Assembly (NCBI GenBank): GCA_031292555.1
Contig: JARLGV010000101.1
Coordinates: forward strand, 62,001-126,000
Length of the DNA stretch: 64,000 nucleotides
Direction of reading: 5' to 3'
Origin: Fimbriimonas sp.
GTDB lineage: Bacteria; Armatimonadota; Fimbriimonadia; Fimbriimonadales; Fimbriimonadaceae
Both the position numbers and the translations under genes were made by a program. The notes beneath the pieces are model-generated. The model was not told where the DNA came from. It worked only from the letters and a program-made list of their open reading frames with translations, and searched no databases. Below, in pieces: positions 8,560 through 18,883 of the stretch (position 1 is its first letter; each line of letters starts with the position of its first letter).

Positions 8560-10058
8560 GCCTTATCGACCTTTGAAGCCGGCCGAGTGCGCATCTGAGC
8601 CCAAGTCCTCAGTTCGTCGATCTCCTCGCGCATCATCACGCTGAGGGGCACGACCACCTTGGCTTCGGCGAGAAGGTCTTTTTGCATCAGCTCTCGCTTC
8701 TGGTCGAAAGCGACGTAAAGCGCACCGACGATCACCTGCTCGATCTCAGCCCCGCTAAACCCTTCGGTCGCCTTGGCGAGCGGTTTCATGCTGAACTTGG
8801 CCACGTCTCGCTTGCGCTTTTTGAGGTGAATCTCGAAGATCTCCGCGCGCTCGGCCTCGTCTGGCAGGTCGACGAAGAAGATCTCGTCGAAGCGGCCCTT
8901 TCGCAGCATTTCCGGCGGAAGCTTGGTAACGTCGTTTGCGGTTGCCATGAGGAAGACGGGCGCCGTCTTCTCCTGCATCCAGGTCAAGAACGTCGAAAAC
9001 ACCCGAGCGGTCGTACCGCCGTCGCTGACTCCGCCCCCGCTCGCACCGGCAAAGCCCTTCTCCAACTCATCTGCCCACAGGATGCACGGCGCCACCGACT
9101 CGCTGACTTCGATGGCTCGCCGAATGTTCTCCTCGCTTTGGCCGACGAGCGAACCGAAGATTCGGCCGACGTCGAGCTTGAGCAGAGGTAGATTCCATTG
9201 GGCGGCGATCGCCTTGGCCACGAGCGACTTTCCGCAGCCCTGCACGCCAAGAAGAAGGATTCCTTTCGGAGCGGGAATGCCAAATTCGCGAGCCCGGTCG
9301 GTAAAGCTCTCTGCGCGTTTGTCAAGCCAGGCTTTCAGCAGCTCCAGTCCGCCGACGTCCTTGATCTGCGCATCGGGGGCATAGTATTCGAGCAGTCCCG
9401 ACTTACGGATGATCTGCTTCTTCTCTTCGAGCACGATGTCCAGGTCGAACCGCTTTCTCTCGACCAGGCTGCGCGCAAAAACCGACTCGATCTCGTCCTG
9501 AGTCAAGCCCTGGGCACTCTTGACCAACGACTCCCGTTCGCTTGATTCGAGCTTGCTGTTGACGTTCGGATTGTCCCTCACAGCGGCGATGACGTGGTCG
9601 AGGATCGCCTCGATCTCAGCCGGTCCCGGCAAGTCGAAGTCGATGACAGTGATGTCCTTCTCCAACTCGGTGGGTAAGTTGAGCGTCGGCCCGATCAGGA
9701 TTAATGTTTCGGCACGTCCACGAAGCTTGATGGCAAGGTCCCGCATCAAGCGAACCACCCGATAGTCCCGCATGTATGGGTGGAAGTCCTTGAGGAGAAA
9801 CACTGTGTATTCCGGCGCCTCGTGGACCAACGCCAACGCCTCCAACTCGCCCGGAAGGGAGGATGTCTTGGGTGCGCCGGCCGGGCGGTTGACCGCCGGT
9901 TTCATTCCTTGGGTAACCGACCAGGTGTGAAAGGTCCGGTTAAGCGATGCGCAAACCTTTTGGAGCGCCTCTTCGACGCGTTGCTCCTCCCACGACACGA
10001 TGTAGAGGATGGGATATTTGGCCCGGATCAGAACTTCAATCTCTTGGGAGGCGTTCAT
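8556..10058 (-). CDS. AAA+ ATPase, Ycf46-like
   Basis: 500 residues from ATG 10058; 17 more codons are open upstream to 10109. The N-terminal half (ASQEIEVLIRAKYPILYIV, ALVHEAPEYTVFLLKDFHPY) is a divergent inactive AAA-like domain as in chloroplast/cyanobacterial Ycf46. The C-terminal half is a full AAA module: Walker A GVQGCGKS at 271-278, Walker B ILWADE at about 326-331 and an arginine-finger region RKGRFDEIFFVDLP. Ycf46 proteins bear on carbon/bicarbonate use in cyanobacteria; the role elsewhere is unknown. A possible -10 (TAGCAT) sits 8 nt upstream of the chosen start. Confidence 0.88.
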   Translation of the reverse strand: MNASQEIEVLIRAKYPILYIVSWEEQRVEEALQKVCASLNRTFHTWSVTQGMKPAVNRPAGAPKTSSLPGELEALALVHEAPEYTVFLLKDFHPYMRDYRVVRLMRDLAIKLRGRAETLILIGPTLNLPTELEKDITVIDFDLPGPAEIEAILDHVIAAVRDNPNVNSKLESSERESLVKSAQGLTQDEIESVFARSLVERKRFDLDIVLEEKKQIIRKSGLLEYYAPDAQIKDVGGLELLKAWLDKRAESFTDRAREFGIPAPKGILLLGVQGCGKSLVAKAIAAQWNLPLLKLDVGRIFGSLVGQSEENIRRAIEVSESVAPCILWADELEKGFAGASGGGVSDGGTTARVFSTFLTWMQEKTAPVFLMATANDVTKLPPEMLRKGRFDEIFFVDLPDEAERAEIFEIHLKKRKRDVAKFSMKPLAKATEGFSGAEIEQVIVGALYVAFDQKRELMQKDLLAEAKVVVPLSVMMREEIDELRTWAQMRTRPASKVDKA

Positions 10059-10550
10059 ACGAAGTGATGCTACCTTTGACAAAGCTCTCGGGTTTCGCTC
10101 GATCGCCATCGGCCCTCCAAATGATCTACCCAGGCTCTTGTGTCAAGGGCCACGCAGGGGCAGGTGGCAACGCACATAGTTGAGGGACAAACCTCGATCC
10201 GGTTATCCCCGTAGATTCCGTACACTAGCCCAGTGTTGCGGTTCTGTGCCGCTACCCTGGGGGCAGGTGGTGATGCTGCCAGAAGTCCGTGGCCGCTTGT
10301 CGGCCCACCAAGAACTAGAGCCGACTGATTGCCCGGACTTGGTGTTTCGGTGCTGCGTCGAAAACTGGGCGTGCACATGTCCAGACGGGCTTACTGCCTC
10401 TGCAGAGGTCATGCATTAAGCGCTTGCATCGCACGGATCTTAGTCCCGTCCGAATCGTGCCCCCAACATCTCGTTGGGCGTGACGCCGTATGCGCTGCTG
10501 AAGGGGAATTCGCCTTCTGAGCTGCTGGTCGACTCCCGACCGTGATACCG
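10059..10550. other. 492-bp gap between AAA+ ATPase and hydrolase
   Basis: No convincing gene. A TACACT hexamer at about 10221-10226 could be a rightward -10 for an untranslated RNA, but I find no conserved core of SRP RNA, RNase P RNA, tmRNA or 6S RNA. On the minus strand the hydrolase frame continues after its TAG for 36 codons to a TAA at 10440-10442 (see findings). Several short frames cross the region and have no family signature. Confidence 0.4.
10067..10072 (-). promoter_or_regulatory. -10 box TAGCAT before the AAA+ gene
   Basis: Read on the minus strand, TAGCAT is followed by 8 nt and ATG 10058. It fits the leaderless-type spacing seen elsewhere and supports the shorter start. Confidence 0.4.
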
Positions 10551-11453
10551 CTATTTTTTGCGAAGGAGCGAGACGTCGGGTTCTTTCTCCGTCAGGTCGG
10601 CAGTTATGTCGCCTCTGAGATAGCGATCGAGGAAGGCTTCGCAGTAGTGAACGATCGATGGCTGATACCGTCGGTTGAGGTCGGTCCAGGCGAAGTGCCC
10701 CGCGCCCTCTAACTCGACGTAATAGGCCGGCGAAGGCGTGGAATCGAACGCGGCCCCTCCCTTGATCACGGTCGGCGTGATCCCGAAGTCCCGGGTGCCG
10801 CCCTGGTACATTACCGGAGCCTGAAGGTGCGACAGGGTCTTGTGCTGGACATAGGGAGCGCAGAACGGGGAGAGGGCGATGACGGCCTTCACGTCGGCAA
10901 TCCTCCACGTGGGCCACGCGCCCCCGATCCCAAGGGCGGTGTAGCCACCGAGGGAATGACCCACGATCGCGACCTTCTTCCAATCCACGGCGCGCGACCA
11001 ATGGGGATCCGCCTTCATCGCTCCGATCAGCTTCCTGAAATCTTTCACCCGGTCCTCGTGGCTGCGATCGGTCCACGTTGAACCCTGTTTGAACTCGCCC
11101 AGCCCGTCCGTGATCGCCCCATGGCGGTACATCGAGGAGTCGGAGTGCTCGGGGGCGACAACCAGGTAACCGTGATCGGCGAGCGCCGAAGTCAGGAACT
11201 TCGACTGGTTGCTGGAACCGTGGAATCCGTGCGAGAAAAGGACGAGTGGCGCTGGGCCGGTTTCGCCTTTGGGGTTCCAGATACTCACGCTGATTCCGCC
11301 GATGACCGACTCTTCGCCCCGCAGCGACGAAGATGCCCGCTGGCCGGCGGAGTGTCGTGAAAGCAGCGATCGGGCAAGAAGGCGGGCGCATCCTCCGCTT
11401 ACTAGGGCGGCCAGAACGATTCCAACGGACCCGGCGACCAGAGATCGGCGCAT
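10551..11453 (-). CDS. Alpha/beta hydrolase (PAF-acetylhydrolase/chlorophyllase-like), probably exported
   Basis: 300 residues. Residues 1-22 form a signal peptide ending near a Cys (VSGGC), a weak lipobox. Next come the oxyanion region LVLFSHGFHGS, an acid-rich VVAPEHSDS, the nucleophile elbow GHSLGG and a late His in GAGHFAW, which complete a catalytic triad. The layout resembles PAF-acetylhydrolase and dienelactone-hydrolase-like esterases. The substrate is unknown. Transcription would begin at the start codon from a perfect TATAAT box 6 nt upstream. Confidence 0.82.
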   Translation of the reverse strand: MRRSLVAGSVGIVLAALVSGGCARLLARSLLSRHSAGQRASSSLRGEESVIGGISVSIWNPKGETGPAPLVLFSHGFHGSSNQSKFLTSALADHGYLVVAPEHSDSSMYRHGAITDGLGEFKQGSTWTDRSHEDRVKDFRKLIGAMKADPHWSRAVDWKKVAIVGHSLGGYTALGIGGAWPTWRIADVKAVIALSPFCAPYVQHKTLSHLQAPVMYQGGTRDFGITPTVIKGGAAFDSTPSPAYYVELEGAGHFAWTDLNRRYQPSIVHYCEAFLDRYLRGDITADLTEKEPDVSLLRKK

Positions 11454-11459
11454 ACCTGA

Positions 11460-11488
11460 ATTATAGGGCGAGTGAATGGCAGATCGAA
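11460..11488 (-). promoter_or_regulatory. Promoter TTCGAT-17-TATAAT, leaderless-type, of the hydrolase gene
   Basis: On the minus strand a consensus -10 (TATAAT, 11465-11460) is followed by 6 nt and the ATG at 11453. A weak -35 (TTCGAT, 11488-11483) stands 17 nt upstream. No leader or ribosome-binding site would exist in the mRNA. This is the clearest of the leaderless-type promoters. Confidence 0.6.
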
Positions 11489-11551
11489 CGGTTCGGGTGC
11501 TTTCGTCCCATGCGAGGATCTGGTAGCGTATGAAGGGTCAGGTTCGCTTGC

Positions 11552-12085
11552 ATGGATGTCGAGAGGCTCATCAATCAACACAAGGACGCCGTCTACAAGC
11601 AGATGGTCCGGACTTGCGGAAACTACGAGGACGCCGAAGATGCGCTTGCCGATGCACTTCTTGCCGCCTTAAGGGCCTCGGAGCAGCTTCGAGATCCGGC
11701 ACTGTTTCAAGCGTGGTTGGCTCGAATCGGGACGCGCGCTTGTGCTCGCATGCGCATCCGGGAAAGGCTCTCCCGCCAGACATCTTTGGCGGCGCTCGAA
11801 CTCAAAGGGTTTGAGATCATCGACACCCAATCGGGGCCGGACCGGGAGGCCGAGTTGTCGTCCTTAAAGTCCTGCGTCGCGGGAGCAATCGAACTCCTGC
11901 CCGAGATCTATCGGCATGTCTATTTGAGGCGTGAGGTGTTCGGCGAAAAGGCAGAGGATGTCGCGGTGCAGACGGGGCTGTCGGTGGCAGCGGTTAAGTC
12001 ACGCTTGCACCGGGCTCGCAATTTGGTTCGAGATGCGCTCGACAACGGTCTCGGCTGTCGAGGCATTCTCGAACCGGATAGCTGA
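11552..12085 (+). CDS. RNA polymerase sigma factor, sigma-70/ECF-like
   Basis: 177 residues. Region 2 is seen in INQHKDAVYKQMVRTCGNYEDAEDALADALLAALR, given here in parts as INQHKDAVYKQ and NYEDAEDALADAL. Region 4 is the HTH near the end (LPEIYRHVYLRR, AEDVAVQTGLSVAAVKSRLHRAR). Region 3 is absent, as in ECF sigma factors, which redirect RNA polymerase to envelope or stress genes. No anti-sigma factor gene is adjacent, which is unusual for the class. GAAGGGTCAGG upstream is a plausible ribosome-binding site. Confidence 0.88.
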   Translation: MDVERLINQHKDAVYKQMVRTCGNYEDAEDALADALLAALRASEQLRDPALFQAWLARIGTRACARMRIRERLSRQTSLAALELKGFEIIDTQSGPDREAELSSLKSCVAGAIELLPEIYRHVYLRREVFGEKAEDVAVQTGLSVAAVKSRLHRARNLVRDALDNGLGCRGILEPDS

Positions 12086-12100
12086 TCGGGTCTATCGGAT

Positions 12101-12511
12101 CTAAACGATGACGAACTCGGACGTGACCTTGGGCGTGGCCCGCAGGGTAGCGATCACGGTGCAGTACTTTTCGTCGCTCAGCTTGACGGCCTGATCGACG
12201 GCGGCCGGGTCGAGGTTTTCGCCTTCGATGATGTGGCGGAAGACCAAGCTCGTGAACGGACGCGGATAGGGGCCGTCTTCGGCGCGTATGCCTTCGATCT
12301 CGACGCGGTAGGAGGTCACCTTCTGGCGTTTCTTCTCCAGGATCTGGAGCACGTCCATGGCGGAGCACGCGGCCCCGGAGGTGAGGAACGCCTCAAGGGG
12401 TGTGGGACCCATATTCTGTCCACCGGATTCCGGATAGGCGTCCATCAGGAATCGATTCCCGCTGGGCGGAGTTGCTTCGAAAACGCGCTGACCTTTCCAC
12501 TCGACTTTCAT
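12101..12511 (-). CDS. OsmC family peroxiredoxin-like protein
   Basis: 136 residues, typical for OsmC/YhfA-type proteins. The two redox cysteines are in GAACSAMDV and DEKYCTVI, and the GPTPLEAFL motif precedes the first Cys. Family members reduce organic hydroperoxides in the cytoplasm. The ATG overlaps the TGA of the upstream thioredoxin gene by 4 bp, so the two are an operon; the thioredoxin could plausibly recycle the OsmC protein (inference). Confidence 0.9.
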   Translation of the reverse strand: MKVEWKGQRVFEATPPSGNRFLMDAYPESGGQNMGPTPLEAFLTSGAACSAMDVLQILEKKRQKVTSYRVEIEGIRAEDGPYPRPFTSLVFRHIIEGENLDPAAVDQAVKLSDEKYCTVIATLRATPKVTSEFVIV

Positions 12512-12873
12512 TTCGTCACCTCCTTAGTCTGACCGATCTTCAGGAGAACTTTGTCGACGAGAACTGCGCTTGGCACGAGGCCCACGTAAGCGTCCAAAAT
12601 TGCGTTGCCTCTAATGAGGACGCACGTCGGGATGCTCTTGATCCCGAACGCCTCGGCGATCGCCGGTTCCTCGTCGACGTTGACTTGAGCGACTCTGACC
12701 TGGCCTAGGAGTTTCTCGGCGGCCTGAACGAGGTTTGGCTTCATTGCGCGGCAGGGGCCGCACCATGGCGCCCAAAAATCGATGAGGATCGGATCGGGAT
12801 TATCGATGACCTCGGCTCTGAAACTTGCCGTCTTGATTTGGAGAATCGGCGCTTGAACTGGGCTTTCCTTCAT
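12508..12873 (-). CDS. Thioredoxin
   Basis: 121 residues with the active site WCGPC (Cys38 and Cys41) after the strand ILIDFWAP, and the cis-Pro segment GIKSIPTCVL. There is no signal peptide, so it is a cytoplasmic disulfide reductase. The 13-residue N-terminal extension is longer than in E. coli TrxA. GGGAG stands just before the ATG. It is the first gene of a two-gene operon with osmC. Confidence 0.9.
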   Translation of the reverse strand: MKESPVQAPILQIKTASFRAEVIDNPDPILIDFWAPWCGPCRAMKPNLVQAAEKLLGQVRVAQVNVDEEPAIAEAFGIKSIPTCVLIRGNAILDAYVGLVPSAVLVDKVLLKIGQTKEVTK

Positions 12874-12941
12874 ACTCCCATAGAGGCGTTTTGCTCGGAT
12901 AAGGATTCAAGCAAGCGTCTTCCCGGTTTGGTAACGGGGGA

Positions 12942-13424
12942 ATGGCGATAGCAGGAATCTCTGGCTTTTGGCAGCGCGGGGGCATGTGGGTGTTAGGGCA
13001 GTTCCTGCTCTTCGCTTTGGTGCTGGCGTCGCCCTATTTCCTTTCCGATCTGGGCGTGTGGCACGGGATTGGTCATACGGTTGCCGGAGTTGCCTTCATC
13101 GTTCTTGGGCTGATGCTTCTCACCGCCGGTTCACTTAACCTCGGAGCGGATCTGACGCCAATGCCGCAGCCTCGCGAGAAGGGCGAACTGCATACCACTG
13201 GGATCTACGGCGTGGTCCGACATCCGATCTATAGCGGCCTAACGCTCGCAATCCTGGGCTATTGCCTGATTCTGCCGTCAATTCTGGAGGTTGTGATTGC
13301 TGGCGTTGTCGCGTACTTCTTTGATCGGAAGGCCTCTCGGGAAGAGGCGCGGCTGCTTGCCCGGTTTGAAGGATATGCAGAGTACCGTCGCCGGACGTCG
13401 AAGCTGATCCCCTGGCTTTACTAG
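12942..13424 (+). CDS. Isoprenylcysteine carboxyl methyltransferase (ICMT/PEMT) family membrane protein
   Basis: 160 residues. Hydrophobic helices lie at about 15-35 and 43-63, with two more at about 97-127. The family signature GIYGVVRHPIYSGL sits at about 88-101, and the EEARLLARFEGYAEYRRR region closes the SAM-binding site of ICMT/PEMT-type membrane methyltransferases. The bacterial substrate is unknown. GGGGGA before the ATG serves as ribosome-binding site. The gene overlaps the convergent Rrf2 gene by 4 bp. Confidence 0.85.
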   Translation: MAIAGISGFWQRGGMWVLGQFLLFALVLASPYFLSDLGVWHGIGHTVAGVAFIVLGLMLLTAGSLNLGADLTPMPQPREKGELHTTGIYGVVRHPIYSGLTLAILGYCLILPSILEVVIAGVVAYFFDRKASREEARLLARFEGYAEYRRRTSKLIPWLY

Positions 13425-13879
13425 AAGTTTGCTGCTTCGTCGAGTTCAGGGACGGCCACACTGGCTCGCTGCTTTGCGGCCAGATCTTCAAACGTCGTCT
13501 TGTCAAGGACGCCGGCCATTGCGTTACGGGCATCGCGGAACGAGTTCTTGAGGGAGCAGATCTCCGGGTGAGGGCAGCCGCACTCGCCGTACTTGGTGAC
13601 GCTGACGCAGCTGATCGGAGCGATCGGACCGTCCATCGCCCGAACAACGGCGCCAAGCGTGATCTCCTTCGGCGCGGTGGCGAGGTAGTAGCCGCCGTTC
13701 GGTCCCTTCTTGCTGTGCACGAACCCGGTCATCCGGAGGGCGACGAAGATTTGCTGAAGGAATTTTAAGGGAATGTTCTGCCGCTCCGCGATGTCGTGAA
13801 TCGGTATAGGTCCCCGATCGAACTCGAGGCTGAGATCGAGGATGGCCCTCGTTGCATAGCGCGCCCGGCAAGAAAGCAT
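13421..13879 (-). CDS. Rrf2 family transcriptional regulator with Fe-S cysteine cluster
   Basis: 152 residues from ATG 13879; MLSCRARYATRAILDL is the standard Rrf2 N-terminus, so the 17 extra codons upstream are probably not used. A winged helix contains IAERQNIPLKFLQQIF and the wing KKGPNGGYYLA. Residues about 91-110 hold Cys in CVSVTKYGECGCPHPEIC, equivalent to the [2Fe-2S] ligands of IscR/NsrR, with one extra Cys. It therefore probably senses iron-sulfur status, NO or redox. The targets are not adjacent; the Trx/OsmC operon nearby is a guess. Confidence 0.88.
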   Translation of the reverse strand: MLSCRARYATRAILDLSLEFDRGPIPIHDIAERQNIPLKFLQQIFVALRMTGFVHSKKGPNGGYYLATAPKEITLGAVVRAMDGPIAPISCVSVTKYGECGCPHPEICSLKNSFRDARNAMAGVLDKTTFEDLAAKQRASVAVPELDEAANF

Positions 13880-14564
13880 CGTCGTCGTTACCCTAGTAAT
13901 TTTATGAGCCTTCCAGCCCCGATCCGTCAAGCCCTGGGCGTATAAAGCTTGGCCGTGCCACTTAGTCCTTGTGCTGAACCAACTGGGCGACCGACCTCAG
14001 CAGATCGTTCACCTGCTTGGAATCGTGGATAGTCTTGGTCGCGTCGTCGCTCGGCTTCAGCAAATCGCCACTCGTTGAATGAGTGATCCGGGTCTGGCAC
14101 GGAAGGGCCGAGCGAGTCGAAAGGCACTTCTGTCGGATTCTCAAAGGTGATCGTGTTTTTGGCCAAGCTGGACGCGTCCAAAGCAACGCCCCATTTCAAA
14201 GGTCGGCAAAGTCCCGCGAAATGGCGGCCGAGGCGAGCGGCGATACTCAGGTTGACTCCTCTGAGCGTCCTGTTCCTCGTCTCTACCACAGTAGAACAAC
14301 CCCCCTTTGTGAATGGCAAACATGGAAGTCCCTAACGACATTTGGCAGTGCACTTACCAGTAATTCAAAGGAAATGGCTTGACGTTCCCGTTCTGGGTGA
14401 CGTTGCTTGCCAGCATCGATCAGGCGACAGCATATCGTCAAAACAGTGTGGTTGTTAGTTCCTGGTCTCGTCGCCAGGTACATAAAGAGTCCCAGATGAG
14501 CCAGGTTCAAAGCAGCTTGAACAAGCATCGAGGTTTTGGGGACTAGAATAGTTCAAACAGTAAT
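13880..14564. other. Gap upstream of the TIR-like gene
   Basis: Apart from the doubtful frameshifted frame (13927-14319) nothing convincing is seen. The stretch 14320-14564 is AT-richer than its surroundings and holds short frames without signature. TAGAAT at 14544-14549 could be the -10 for the TIR-like gene, 15 nt before its ATG. Confidence 0.4.
13927..14319 (-). pseudogene. Possible frameshifted gene in accessory patch
   Basis: Two overlapping minus-strand frames appear to continue each other. One carries KWGVALDASSLAKNTITFEN and VPFDSLGPSVPDPDHSFNEWR. The other ends DDATKTIHDSKQVNDLLRS then VAQLVQHKD and stops at 13962. A single-base shift near 14040-14060 would join a plausible N-terminal part to a plausible C-terminus. 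No family is recognised. It may be a decayed gene, a sequencing error or chance. Confidence 0.25.
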
Positions 14565-15317
14565 ATGGATGTCATCGAAATTCTGGCCATGAATTGCGAA
14601 GCTCTGATTGCAGAAGCAACACCACGGAGCACCGGTCAGGCTCTTGTCTCAGTGACAAAATCATTGCTTGACATTGTCCAAGGCCGGGTCCCGATAACCG
14701 AAATGCACTCGATAACTCAGCGTTGCCAAGCTGTTTACGATACGTATTCCGGGTCGGTCACCAAGCAATTCCTCTCAAGTGCCCCACCTGTAGCCATAAG
14801 GAACGCGCAATATGAGTTCGATTCACTGACTCTCGATGATGTTAGGGCAATGGTAGCGCTACATACCACTCCTGCGACCGACCATAAATCCATCAATCAG
14901 GGGAATGGCGTATTCGTCGGGCACGGCCACAGCAAACTGTTCAACGAGGTTCTTCGATACCTGACCGAAGACTTCGGCATCGAAGCTCGGTATTTCGAGA
15001 ATTGCTCAATCAGCGGCGAACAGGTAATACCCAGCCTTCAAAGGATGCTAGACGAATGCGGCTTTGCAGTAATCGTTGCGACAGCAGAGGACGAATCCGA
15101 AGACGGGATTCGAGCACGACAAAACGTAGTTCACGAGACGGGCCTGTTCCAAGGAAGGCTTGGATTCGAGAGAGTCGCGATACTCAAACAAGTCGGGGTT
15201 GCTCACTACTCAAACCTATCTGGCTTGCTTGACATCCCCTTCCTAGGCGAAGGCATCGACGCCACCTTCCACAAGCTAGGTAAGCAGTTGAGGAAATTTG
15301 GCTACAAGCAAATCTGA
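14565..15317 (+). CDS. TIR-like nucleotide-binding domain protein (Cap12/PycTIR-type, PF10137-like)
   Basis: 250 residues. Residues 1-105 are an unrecognised helical N-terminal part. From 116 a TIR-like fold begins: VFVGHGHS (116-123), then IEARYFENCSISG, FAVIVATAED (about 167-176) and the hallmark ARQNVVHETGLFQGRLG (184-200), whose Glu191 would be the NAD-cleaving residue. Proteins with this domain act as effectors in CBASS, Pycsar and related anti-phage systems or occur as orphan predicted NADases. No cyclase gene is adjacent. Base composition is lower in GC than in the flanking genes, and a MITE-like element follows, which suggests horizontal acquisition. The specific role is inference. 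Confidence 0.75.
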   Translation: MDVIEILAMNCEALIAEATPRSTGQALVSVTKSLLDIVQGRVPITEMHSITQRCQAVYDTYSGSVTKQFLSSAPPVAIRNAQYEFDSLTLDDVRAMVALHTTPATDHKSINQGNGVFVGHGHSKLFNEVLRYLTEDFGIEARYFENCSISGEQVIPSLQRMLDECGFAVIVATAEDESEDGIRARQNVVHETGLFQGRLGFERVAILKQVGVAHYSNLSGLLDIPFLGEGIDATFHKLGKQLRKFGYKQI

Positions 15318-15361
15318 GGACAATAGGTTGCGCAGACCAATGCCAACAGCCGATTTCAGTC

Positions 15362-15591
15362 TGTAGGCGACGGATGATCGTCCCGGCGCATGAGCTGAGC
15401 GGGAGCAGAAGCCTCGCGCTCCAGCTACCGCCCATGCAAGATACGAACCTCCGAATGGTTGCTTCACAGTGCGCCAAGCCCTCGCTAACAACCTCCTTTG
15501 AATCTGAAACTGCTTGCTCTGGACAACCACATGGCTGGGGGGATGCAGGCAAATACAAGCGAAACGTCGGGACGATCATCCGTAGGCTACA
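15362..15591. mobile_element. MITE-like 230-bp element with 24-bp terminal inverted repeats
   Basis: The left end (15362-15385) and the inverted right end (15568-15591) match in 22 of 24 positions, including a perfect 16-bp core ACGGATGATCGTCCCG at 15370-15385 and 15568-15583 (inverted). Both ends begin TGTAG. The interior encodes no transposase. No clear target-site duplication is seen in the flanks. This is the structure of a non-autonomous transposable element or a long hairpin repeat. Confidence 0.5.
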
Positions 15592-15654
15592 CGCATTTAT
15601 TCGTGGGTGGCTGTTGCGTAAGGTCGTGGCAGGGAATTCGATTTCGGGCGATTT

Positions 15655-15680
15655 ACCCAGGAGTCTTGCGACTCCTGGGT
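15655..15680 (-). terminator. Hairpin terminator of the RND system 1 operon
   Basis: Perfect 11-bp stem (ACCCAGGAGTC/GACTCCTGGGT) with loop TTGC, starting 6 nt after the pump's stop codon on the minus strand. The T-tract on the minus-strand side is poor (AAATCG follows), so it may work as an mRNA 3' stabiliser as well as a terminator. Confidence 0.6.
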
Positions 15681-15685
15681 GGGCG

Positions 15686-18879
<3,194 letters not shown>

Positions 18880-18883
<4 letters not shown>

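Larger units (their letters stand above)
15318..15685. other. Gap containing the MITE-like element and RND1 terminator
   Basis: No gene is supported. The region is mostly filled by the 230-bp inverted-repeat element (15362-15591) and a strong hairpin at 15655-15680. Confidence 0.6.

Noticed and set aside
10110-10550. A structural RNA (SRP RNA, RNase P RNA, tmRNA or 6S RNA) in the long gap
   Set aside because: None of the conserved core sequences was found; the hairpins seen are short. A covariance-model search would decide.
10315-11391. A 358-codon minus-strand Arg/Pro-rich frame
   Set aside because: It overlaps the hydrolase in another frame and has the composition of an out-of-frame GC-rich translation.
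13875-13905. A palindromic operator (TTAC...GTAA) before the Rrf2 gene
   Set aside because: Only 4-bp arms are symmetrical; this is too weak to claim autoregulation.
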